DNA from: Medicago truncatula
Lineage: Eukaryota; Streptophyta; Magnoliopsida; Fabales; Fabaceae
DNA length: 64,000 nt
Assembly: GCF_003473485.1 (NCBI RefSeq)
Contig: NC_053046.1
Span: 41,563,832-41,627,831 of the forward strand
Direction of reading: 5' to 3'
The notes under the pieces: model-generated
The model's input: only the letters and a program-made list of their open reading frames with translations
Database searches by the model: none
What the model was told of the DNA's origin: nothing
Program-made: the position numbers and the translations under genes
In this document: positions 54,184 to 64,000 of the stretch, one piece after another
Position numbering within the stretch: the first letter of the stretch is position 1
Layout: each line of letters opens with the position of its first letter

Positions 54184-57100
54184 ATGAGTGTAGTAGGGTT
54201 TGACATTGGTAATGAGAATTGTGTCATTGCTGTAGCGAAGCAAGGTGGGGTTGATGTTTTGCTGAATAATGAATCGAACCGTGAAACCCCTGCTGTCGTC
54301 TGCTTCGGAGAGAAGCAACGATTTTTAGGGTCTGCTGGTGCTGCCTCTGCTATGATGCACCCGAAATCGATAGTATCTCAAGTCAAGAGACTAATAGGAA
54401 GGAGATTTGATGACCCTGATGTTCAAAATGACCTAAAAATGTTTCCTTTCGAGACTTTTGAAGGTTCAGATGGTGGCATTTTGATTCACTTGGAATACTT
54501 GAATGAGACTCATAAGTTTACACCGGTTCAAATATTAGGAATGCTCTTTGCTCACTTGAAGACTATAGCTGAAAATGATTTGGGGTCTGCTGTTTCGGAT
54601 TGTGTTATTGGAGTTCCATCATACTTTACTGACTTGCAGAGACGAGCGTATCTCGATGCGGCAACAATTGTTGGGTTGAAGCCTTTGATGTTAATTCATG
54701 ATTGCACTGCAACTGGTCTTGGATATGGTGTTTACAAAACAGATTTTCCTCAAGGAGATCCTATTTATGTTGCATTTGTTGATATAGGGCACTGTGATAC
54801 TCAGGTTTCTATTGCAGCATTTGAAGCTGGGAAAATGAAGATGCTTTCACATGCTTTTGACAGAAACTTAGGGGGTAGAGACTTTGATGAGGTTCTATTT
54901 AGACATTTTGCAGCAAAGTTTAAGGAACAGTACGAAATTGATGTGTATTCTAATGCCAGAGCGTGCAATAGGCTGTGTGCCGCGTGTGAGAAGTTGAAGA
55001 AAGTTCTGAGTGCAAACTTAGAGGCACCTCTGAACATTGAGTGTTTGATGGATGAAAAAGATGTTAGTGGATTTATCAAGAGGGAAGAATTTGAGAATCT
55101 TGCATCAGGATTATTGGATAGAATTTGTATTCCTTGCCACAAAGCATTGGCGGACGCGGGCTTGACTGTTGATAAGATTTATTCGGTTGAGTTAGTTGGT
55201 TCAGGTTCAAGAATTCCATCTATAACTGGATTATTAACCTCTCTATTTAAGAGAGAACTCAGCCGAACACTGAATGCAAGTGAGTGTGTAGCTCGTGGTT
55301 GTGCTCTTCAGTGTGCAATGCTCAGTCCTGTTTTTCATGTCAAAGAATATGAGGTTCGAATTTAAACAAAGCACTGATGCTTATCCTATCCATATGATAT
55401 ATATTGCATACTAGATTTTTGAGTTTATAGATTCTAGAGATGCAATACTTTGTTAACTAGGTTTATTTTCTGTATTTGAATTACCTATTTCTCTTTCGTC
55501 TATTCAAATGGAGATACAGCCAAGTTTAATTTCATAAACATATTATACCATTTTTGTAGTATTTTCTGTTGTCTTGTATTCCTCTCCATAAAAATTTATG
55601 TAATATCTCTTATTTATTCAGGTCCAGGATTCTATTCCTTTTTCTATTGGACTTTCCTCGGACGAAGGTCCAATTTGTGAAGAAACAAATGGTGTACTTT
55701 TCCCAAAAGGCCAACCCATTCCTAGTTCTAAAGCTCTTACACTTCAGGGCAGTGATTTGCTCCATTTGGAAGCATTCTATGCTAATCCAGATGAAGTACC
55801 AAAGGGGACGTCTCCGAAAATTAGTTGCTTCACGGTAAGTGTTCTTTAGAACTTGTGCTGCAAAGGAGTCCAGAATTTTGATTCTTGTGCATATTTCTAT
55901 GTGATATACTGATTTATATTTTCGGTTCCCATCCCCTTCTATATTTTCCCCTATATTTTCCTGCTTCTTGTTTTGTTTCATGAAAGGCCTGTCGTGATGC
56001 CTCCGAGTTTTTTTTGTCATCTTAATTTCGCTGTTTGGCACTCAAACTCTTATATAGTGACGTTCTACAGAGAAAAATATGTGGTTACGTAGTAATAAGG
56101 TTATATCAGTGATTAAAAAGGTTGATGTATTCTGCATGCCTATACACTGTCATGATGCTTATACATCTGTTTGCCACTTCTATTCAGATTGGTCCTTTTC
56201 AAAGATCCGGTGAAAGTAAGGCGGTAGTTGAAGTTAGAATTGACCTAAATTTGCATGGTATTGTCAGTATTGAATCATCTACAGTAAGTAAGAAACCTAA
56301 TTTTAATCTCTTCAATGTTACATCATCAGTTCTCTCAGAGATCTAGCTACATACATGAACCTTTATTTGTCTTCAGTTGATCGAAGATCGTGTGGAAGAT
56401 TCTGTTACACCGCGTGAGTATCAATCCAATTCTGAAGCAGGAGATGTTGAACCCATTTCTGAGACGGAACAAAATGACAATGAACATAGTATCAATGAGA
56501 AGTGTGGATCTCCACATCGTTCTGTAAGTATGCTGTTGATGAACACCTTTTTTAAATGGAATATCTCAGATGTTAAAGATTTATTGCAAATCATCCTTCA
56601 AACATGAAAACCCGTATAGCTAAATTTTATCTGATCATCTATGATGTTAAATTATATACAGTCTCTCAGGCTATAACAACTGCTCTTCAATATATCTGAT
56701 AATCATATATGTTTATTTTTATTTTGTGAAGATTGTTTTGATTGCAGATATGATTCATGTTGGTGATTTGAGTAAATAAAGTGTTACTATCATGCCTTTT
56801 TACAGTCTGATGGTACAAGAAAAGATAAGGCCAACATAAGGGTTCATATACCAGTGAGTGAGAACGTCTATGGTGGAATGACCAAGGCTGAAGTCACGGA
56901 AGCTCAAGAAAAAGAACGCCAATTAATGCAGCAGGATATAACAATGGAGTTAACAAAAGACAAGAGGAACTCTTTGGAGTCTTACGTATACGACGTGAGG
57001 AATAAGGTATAGATTCAATATCTTAATAAGATGCAGACATGGTTTTTGTGACTAGATAATTTCTGCTGTCACACATTTCATATCTAGCTTTGATTTTTGC

Positions 57101-58597
57101 TATGGTAATATGAAAGTATTGAATGTTTCAAATGTGAATGAGAAAAGGCTGATCTATATTCAATAATGAGTTTGTTTTCAGTGACTTGATGTAGTAAATG
57201 TTAGGTAAAACTAAGATAATGAAGTTAGTGCAGTCACACATTTCATATCTAGCTTTGACTTTGGCTTTCGTAACGTAAAAGTGTTGAATGTATCAAATGA
57301 GAATGAGAAAAGGCTTCTGTATATTCAATGATGAATTTATTTTCAGGGACTTGGCTGTTCTGATTCATGAATAAATGTAAGGTTAAACTAAGATAGTGAA
57401 ACTGGTGTCTAGGGATATTGTTTTATTCTGCTTTGTATCAAATCTGCATATGAAATGAAATTAAAATCTCTATCCTTCTTTATCCTTTATGCCAATTATT
57501 TAATACACGGCTTTATGTGTGTATGTTCTATATTTCCTGATGGCTTGGCATTTAATAATTTGTGCATTTTTATGAATAGCTCTTAAACGAATACCGAAAA
57601 TTCGCAAGTGAACAAGAGAAGGATGGCATATCCAGGAGCCTGCTAGAGACTGAGGAATGGCTTTACAGTGAACGTGATGATGAAACAGTACATGCTTATT
57701 TTGCAAAACTAGAAGATCTAAAACAGGTTATCTTTTTGTTCTCCGATCTCCATGTTTCCTGTGCTATACTTCTTGTTCTCATTCTACACTTTATATAGCT
57801 GGTGGATCCAATCGAGAACCGGTACAAAGATGAAGAAGAAAGAGTGCAAGCTACCAGAGATTTGTTAGGTTGCATTGTCGAGCATCGCATGTCTGCGGGT
57901 TCTCTTCCACAAGAAAATAAAGAACTGGTACATTAAATAGGAGAATAAATATTATTTTGAGATGCAGCTCTTAATATCAGCTTTCAAGTAACAACTTTCA
58001 TGTTTTAGATAATCGATGAGTGCAATAAAGCAGAACAATGGCTAAGACAAAAGACGCAACAACAAGATGCTTTGCCTAGGAGCTCTGATCCAGTATTTTG
58101 GTCAAGAGATATCAATAGCAAGACACAAGATTTGAACTTGTATGATTTTACTCCTCTGTTTTTTCTTTTCATAAATGCATAATTATAGGGTGTTATGATA
58201 CACCTGCTGGTGTGACCGTGTGACACATTGTTCATCTGGTGCAAGTAGTGTTGTCAAATAGCTGCTATGGCGCCATGGCATAGCAGAATCTGAACAAAAC
58301 AGTATTGTTCCACGATACATTATTTAGTACAAAGTGTTGTCAAATAGCGGTGGTATAGAACTGTAGTGTAGTGGAATTTGAACCAAACGATATTTTCCAC
58401 AATCCGCGATTGACAAGACCGCCTGTTATTAACACTTTATTCATTACATCCATTGATTTTATCTCTAGAATAAAACTAATGAATGTTTTATTTTGATGGG
58501 TTTTAGAGTATGCCAAAGCATATTGAGCACCGAGGGTTCTTCATTTCCAGAAGAAGACGTAGGGGAAGACAAACAGAATACTTCTGAGCATCAATGA
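54184..58597 (+). CDS. HSP70-16: Hsp70-16-like protein, Hsp110/SSE class
   Basis: Nine coding exons: 54184-55353, 55622-55834, 56188-56283, 56377-56523, 56806-57006, 57580-57726, 57799-57927, 58009-58139 and 58507-58597; 2325 bases, 774 residues. Residues 1-390 are the ATPase domain, with GFDIGNENCVIAV in place of the DLGTT loop, DIGHCDTQVS, RNLGGRDFD and VELVGSGSRIP. A beta-type substrate domain and a long helical, charged C-terminus follow. Length and sequence match plant HSP70-16, an atypical Hsp110-like member that probably acts as nucleotide-exchange factor and holdase for cytosolic Hsp70. All introns are GT-AG; the first donor (GTTCGA) is weak but gives the conserved residues across the join. 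No damage seen. Confidence 0.93.
57060..57400. repeat. Tandem duplication inside HSP70-16 intron 5
   Basis: Two units of about 165 bases (about 57065-57232 and 57233-57400) share CACACATTTCATATCTAGCT, GAATGAGAAAAGGCT and AAACTAAGATA in order. Diverged, so an old duplication. Confidence 0.75.
58247..58435. repeat. Direct repeat in HSP70-16 intron 8
   Basis: GTGTTGTCAAATAGC begins at about 58248 and again at about 58337, each followed by a related GGAATTTGAACCAAA/AGAATCTGAACAAAA block. Resembles a decayed transposon end; class not clear. Confidence 0.55.
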
Positions 58598-58683
58598 AGT
58601 CAGTGATGATGGTGATACTCTGTGAACAGAAGATCTAAATTTTCATTAGCTGTTTAACTTCACACAAATGTATATTTTTTTTC

Positions 58684-59155
58684 GGATTAATAGACTTTTA
58701 CCTCCTGTAATATAGGGCACTTTTGATTTTGCCCCTGTAAAAAAAAATTAGATTCCGTCCTTGTAAAATAAAGATTCTTCAGGATTGCCCCCGAGCTCTT
58801 TGAGTCAGCAGAATCTCGAAAAAGAAATCTAAATGTTTTTTAATTTTTGAATTTCGATTTTTTTATTTAAAAAAATAATTTGAATTTTTTCAGATTTTTT
58901 TAAAAATATTTTTCGTTTTTTTTTAATTTTATATTATTTTTTAAATATAAATGACGTGTAAAATATTTTTTACGTGTGGCAAGCAAAAAAAAAAAAAGCC
59001 ACTTAAGTGCCACATCAAAGATTCTGCTGAGTCAATGGGCTTAGGGGGCAATTGTGAAGAATTTCATTTTACAAGGACGGAATCTAAAAAAAAAATATTA
59101 CATGGAGCAAAACCAAAAGTATCTTATATTACAGAGGGTAAATGTCTATTAACCC
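58684..59155. mobile_element. Foldback element with long inverted ends, copy 1
   Basis: Left arm (58684-58820) and right arm (59020-59155) are inverted copies: TTAATAGACTTTTACC, AAATTAGATTCCGTCCTTGT and CAGCAGAATCT on the left; AGATTCTGCTGAGTCAATGG, ACAAGGACGGAATCT and TGTCTATTAACC on the right. The AT-rich middle is non-coding. It lies just after the HSP70-16 stop and may form its 3' flank. Confidence 0.8.
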
Positions 59156-59165
59156 TTTTTTTCTT

Positions 59166-59505
59166 AGGTTAATAGACTTTTACCCCCTGTATTATATGGC
59201 ACTTTTGATTTTGCCCTCTGTAAAAAAAAAAAAAATTAGATTCCATCCTTGTAAAATGAAGATTCTTCACGATTGTCCCCTAAGCCCATTGACTCAGCAG
59301 AATCTCTGATGTGGCTCCTATATGTCTTTTTCTTTTTCTTATTCTTTTTTTTTCTTGCCACGTGTAAAAAATAGTTTACACGTCATTTATATTTAAAAAA
59401 ATTAAAATATAAATAAAATTTAAAAAAACGAAAATCATTTTTTAAAAAAATCTGAAAATTAATTTTCAAAATTTTAAAAAATCTGAAAAAATTGTTACTT
59501 TTAAT
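59166..59505. mobile_element. Foldback element, partial copy 2, head to head
   Basis: Starts GGTTAATAGACTTTTACCCC only about 10 bases after copy 1 ends and repeats its left arm and middle. The right arm is missing. Together with copy 1 it makes a still larger imperfect palindrome centred near 59160. Confidence 0.75.
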
Positions 59506-60717
59506 TACTTTTAACACGTGCAATATTATATTTGTTACACAAACCCTAATAAAAAACACTTAATCATACTATATTGTTTACGTAAGAAATCCAAATCAAA
59601 CAGCATGTTATTATAATTTTAAGACCGGGTAATTTTTTACCTCAAACCCAAATTGCATAACACCAATAATATGTATTTTGGTGGGAATTGATTTTCTGAG
59701 TGCTCCACGTAAGGATTTGGTGTCCAGTATTTCCAGATACAATTCCAATCCAAAAAAAATTTATCTAGAGAGTTTCACATGATAACACAGTTCAACAAAT
59801 TACTTGCGCTTGAATATACTTTTTCATTATGTGAAAAGTCAAAAAGGGAACCAGAGGTAAACCTTGCATAAACTAAAATTCAGGAACCTTTTTATGGCTG
59901 GAAGGGGTTTGAAAAATATAAATAAAACTCTCCTAATTTCCGGATTCATGCATGCATAGTCTCGTGTATATATGCTGCAAGCTTCGCCACTTATATTTAT
60001 AATGTATAGGGTATAGCATGGTCCATATCTACTTTGAAACGACCACCAATCATATTATATATAATAATTTGATTACCATTAACTATGTTATAATATACTA
60101 ACGGTTATTGAACATCCATATTGTAAACCAAAACTCAATTGAATCATACTATACAGTATACACATCCTAGCACACATCATTTAGAAATAAACATTCATTC
60201 ATAAAGCCAGAACACTTGCAGTTCCTTGTACACTCAACTCGAGATAGAAAGAAGGGTCTTCTCAATGTCTTTTTTTAACTTGAACCATCTTATCCTTCTT
60301 TTTATATCTCTCATTTACAAATTGGGATAGCACTAAGCGAACCAAGTGGTGAATCAATGCTTGGTGAAAATAAAAAGTGAATCGATATCTCAAAGCTACA
60401 GTTTCATGGTATCAATATCTTAAAGCTTAATGTGTGCACTTCACAGAACCATCTGGATAAGCTTATGACAGTGTCAGATTGTTTTGCTTTGAAACTTCAC
60501 TGAGCAACAAAAGCCCCAAATCATGTGACCCTACATGCTAGATTGGTAGCTTCTTTTCCCCATCCAGAAATAAAACAACAGAAGTTTATGGCAATGGAAC
60601 AGAACCAAACCTATCGGGTAATACTAGCCATAAGACCAATCATTAGTAATTTACAGGATGCTGTAGAAAAGTAATTTACTGTGGACCTGGCAGGGAACAA
60701 TGTGTTGCATCAAAGGC
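59506..60717. other. Intergenic
   Basis: No coding sequence recognised. Near the right end is the 3' flank of the minus-strand gene. Confidence 0.5.
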
Positions 60718-63700
60718 TTAGTTTCCCTTCTTGGCGTTTGCTTTCTTAGCACTTGTTTTCTTTTTGGATTTCTTGAATCCTGTTCCACTCTCCTGTAAGC
60801 ATAAAAGGAATTCAGTGACATATCCCGTTTAAATATACCATAAAACAACAAAGTTATTTGCAAGTAAATGTACCTTCCGATAGTGTTTATAAGCATTTCG
60901 GCCAGTCAACTCCTGTCCACTTTTGCTGACATAAACCTACAATGTGAAGATAAAGATTCAAATTCTGATCAATTGATACAATATGCAAAAAATGTGTTTA
61001 CTCCAGCTAATTAACAAAAGGCTCAAGACAATCATATGGACTGTAATGTGGGTGAATGCCAACGGTAATTTGCAATATTGCTATTCATGTCCATTGCTAG
61101 AAGATAAAAGGATTTGGGGAATCAATTGCCGTTTGCTGAATCTATTAAAAACCATCAACTTCACACTTTGGTTATGAGAATGTTGACTACAAAAACAAAA
61201 ACACATTCGGGCATACCAAAAAGAGCTTTTAATCCTTTGACTTCTACCATGAGATGTAAAGCACTGATATTTTGTGTGTTTAAGCTGTTGCAATGTCTAG
61301 AATGATATGGAAATATGGAATACAATGACAGTATAATTATTATAATTTGAGAGTATGACAGATATATTTGTATTACGATTAATATCAGATATAGTATCTT
61401 AATCGTCGTAAAAAAAAAGATATAGTATCTTAACGCAACTATTTATCTTATGGCATGTGATGCTCATTTTATCATAAAAATATGTATCAAGAACCATATT
61501 AAAAATACAGAAATTTGAGTTCAAAGCATACAACAATATCTTGTCAAACGGAAAAGAAAGGCAATACATAATAGTGTGATAATTTAGCTTCCATCTGCAT
61601 CTGTAAAACACTCAAATAATATACTACCTGGGTGGTTTTTGCAATTTTCGTTCACAATATAACACATTGGTTCACAACTTCTTATGATCAGCATCTGGCT
61701 ATAAGAGTAAATAAATCAAACCACTTAATAACAGTTAACGTTCTTCAGAAATTTTCAACATACCTTTCTTCCATCTGATCCTGTATACCAATGACCAGCA
61801 GATTGACTGCTTGCTTGTACACGCCTTTTACCTGCATCTTTTGGCATACCGGCGCGGCTCTTGGGTTCCACCCAATTTCCCGAAACATTTGAAGGGTTTA
61901 ATTTGCATTGTGCATTTTTAGCTTTTGACACACTTCTCTTAGTGTTGTTTCTCTTTGTTGTGTTCTTTCTACTAGATGTTCCACTGCCAAAAGGAGAAAT
62001 GATTTTTGGATCCACCCAACCTTCAGAAGCATTAAAGGATTCCTCAACATTCAAATTTGTTGATTTGCTTCTTCTGCTTGTTGAGCCATTAACACGTCCC
62101 GGTGTTTTAGAAGCTCCTCCATTGTCAAATTGTCCCCTGAAATCAACACAGAAAACATAAGTTGATTAGATTTCTTCACTGTTATCAATAGATAAAATTG
62201 GTTAAGGAAAGAATATACTGGAAAGTTACTTCTTACATATAATCGATATGCGAGCCATTTTGTTGCTGATTAACACTATTGACACCTAATGGAAAAAAAT
62301 TACAAAGGCGGCTGCGAACCAACTGCTGAATTCTTGGATCCTCGTGTAAAAAATAACGATGAGCAGGAGGAAGAGGACCCGCCACCTCCCATATCTGTTC
62401 ATCCTGCTGGTATCCAGAACTAACCCCACAATACGTCTCATTGTAATTTTCTGACATGCCAATCCCTGATCTCGGCACTTCTGTGCTCTTTCTAGAACAA
62501 AAGTACTCTTCGAACACCTCATTGAACACGGGTGTAGGAACAGAAAAATTCTTCATGGGAGAAAAATCTTTCCACAAATCCTGATTTCGGTTCACATCAA
62601 ATTGTGTCTTTCTATCTTGTTCCGAATAAGTCAAAGGCGTATTTCGGTTACATGTTTGCCCCGATGACGAAGAGGGGCCAACTTTATTCTCACCACCAAC
62701 ATCCTCACCAAACAGATCATCGTCGTCATCATCAGAATCAAGCAATTTAAACCTAGGTATAGGACTAGTCACTAACTTGGGAAACACGAAGCTACTCTGA
62801 CCTGTTTCCAACCCAACAGAAGCTGGGATATCAGAAGCATGGTCTCTTTTTTGGGTCGCATCAAATTGCGTCTTTCTATTTTGTTCCAATGAAGTCAAAG
62901 GTGTGCTTTGGTTATATGCTTGCCCCGTTGATGAGGATGGGCCAACTTTATTTACGCCAAAAACATCCTCACCAAACAGATCATCATCATCAGAATCAAG
63001 CAATTTACACCTTCGAATAGGACTATCTGCTAAATTAGGAAATATGAACCCACTCTGACCCGTTTCCAACCCAACTGAAGCCGGGACATCCAAACCCTGC
63101 TTTCGTTTTTTCCCCATTGAGTTACTACATGAATGTGAAGTTAAAACTCCAGCTCCTTTCAATGAGACTTTTGAGCTGCCGCATACAGATCGATTCTGAA
63201 CCGAGGAATGCGCAGATACTAATATCACAAAACAGAGACATTTATTTCAGAATCAAAATAAGAGAATAAATTCTACGCACTGATGGTGTAAAATGTCTTT
63301 ACACATGCATCCAATCAAATCATGTCAAATAGATATTTGTAGAAATATTCTAGCCTAGGAACTAGCCTAAAAAAGTGACATCACCATGAAATGAGTTAAT
63401 TGAGCAAATGTCGGTGTACAAATTAACTTCATCAAAATAAACACTGTAATTCAATCTATACTACTAATAATTCTTGAGCAGAAAAAAAATAATTATTTTA
63501 TAAAAGAGTTCACAATAATGAGATAATAATTTGTTTGCTATATATTTCTATCAGATTGAGGGCCTCTTTGGATTGGCTTATTTGGGCTCATCTACTGGCA
63601 TAAGTTTTGTAAAGACGTTTGGGAGAACATTTGAAAACAACTTGTGACATTTTTCATAAGCTTTTTCAATTTATTTTCATATGTTCTCCAAGATAGGTCA

Positions 63701-64000
63701 TGAAAACAGCTTATAACCTACAGAAAATCAATTTAACTTTATTTCATAATTTTTTTAATAGAAATAGCTTATGTAAGCTTATACATGAGTGCCTATCAAG
63801 ATAAGCGCTTGTGTATAAGGTGCAAATAAGCTGTTTATCCAAACAAGCCGTTAATTCTGATTCAATTTGTACTAAACCCTAACCAATTAATTTATTGTTA
63901 TTTTTGTAAATTAGGCATTTTTAATTAATGGTAAATAAGATAAGAATTAAGAAACTGACCTTGAAGAGGTTCCTCTTGGGAAGAGAACTCCTCGATATCA
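60718..64000 (-). CDS. Unrecognised nuclear-type protein, C-terminal part (gene runs off the window)
   Basis: Exons: 64000-63960 (enters from outside), 63218-62237, 62136-61764, 60936-60874 and 60792-60718; 511 codons with the stop. Introns are GT-AG and phases agree. Visible parts: a duplicated block of about 80 residues, each copy with VPASVGLETGQS, a KLLDSDDDD acidic run, LFGEDV and KVGPSSS; then DFSPMKNFSVPTP, RYFLHEDPRIQQLVRSRL, a basic Ser/Arg-rich linker, and a conserved end with GHWYTGSDGRKVYVSKSGQ, ELTGRNAYKHY and a Lys-rich tail KKSKKKTSAKKAN. Acidic runs plus a Lys-rich tail suggest a nuclear protein. I do not recognise the family and give no function. Confidence 0.82.
63560..63849. 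mobile_element. hAT-like MITE in an intron of the last gene
   Basis: Ends GAGGGCCTCTTTGGATTGG and, reverse-complemented at right, GGCTTGTTTGGATAAACAG. Inside are CATAAGCT and AGCTTATG-type words in both directions. Lies wholly in intron 63219-63959. Confidence 0.7.

Overview
The window looks like nuclear DNA of a legume, most likely Medicago or a close relative. It is AT-rich, has intron-containing plant genes, tRNA-derived SINEs, Stowaway, hAT-like and Mutator-like MITEs and a Sirevirus, and it carries a fast-evolving resistance-gene cluster. The call is made from sequence features alone.

Region 1 (1-14.7 kb): two near-identical copies of a composite gene (416-2205 and 10663-12450). Each encodes 541 residues: an N-terminal CC-like segment, a shortened NB-ARC (P-loop, kinase 2 and RNBS-B present, GLPL degraded, no ARC2/MHD, no LRR) and a complete C-terminal TIR domain. 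This reverses the usual TIR-NB-LRR order. Promoter, 4-base first exon, intron and a downstream antisense purple-acid-phosphatase remnant were duplicated together. Between the copies lie a 3.0-kb non-autonomous LTR element with gag only (4381-7397), a Copia LTR fragment, SINEs and a Stowaway MITE.

Region 2 (14.7-26.7 kb): one nearly complete Sirevirus-type Copia element (14739-26680) with LTRs of about 1.28 kb, gag, pol, an env-like ORF and several polypurine tracts. Gag-pol is broken by two frameshifts and the env-like ORF by one stop.

Region 3 (26.7-36.2 kb): TIR-only genes and relics. Two are tandem TIR-TIR genes (29910-31504 and 32380-34369), both frameshifted. A 917-bp foldback element with a perfect 9-bp target duplication (35284-36200) closes the region.

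Region 4 (36.2-46.6 kb): a graveyard of gene fragments. It holds two complementary halves of an NMD3-like gene inside a segmental duplication, an intron-containing 2-oxoglutarate dehydrogenase E2 fragment, an F-box pseudogene, a plant-mobile-domain remnant split by a hAT-like element, and a last TIR relic.

Region 5 (46.6-64 kb): conserved housekeeping genes. They are a DEAD-box helicase of the RH32/DDX10/Dbp4 type (minus, 8 exons, 747 residues), an Hsp110-class HSP70-16 (plus, 9 coding exons, 774 residues) and the 3' part of an unrecognised nuclear-type protein (minus, running off the right edge). MITEs and foldback elements sit in introns and between genes. No tRNA, rRNA or CRISPR array was seen.

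The best candidates for something new are the CC-NB-TIR composite pair and the linked TIR-TIR genes. The composite genes carry the TIR tail without the phase-2 intron found at the same point in the neighbouring TIR genes, which suggests the TIR module was captured from a spliced transcript.
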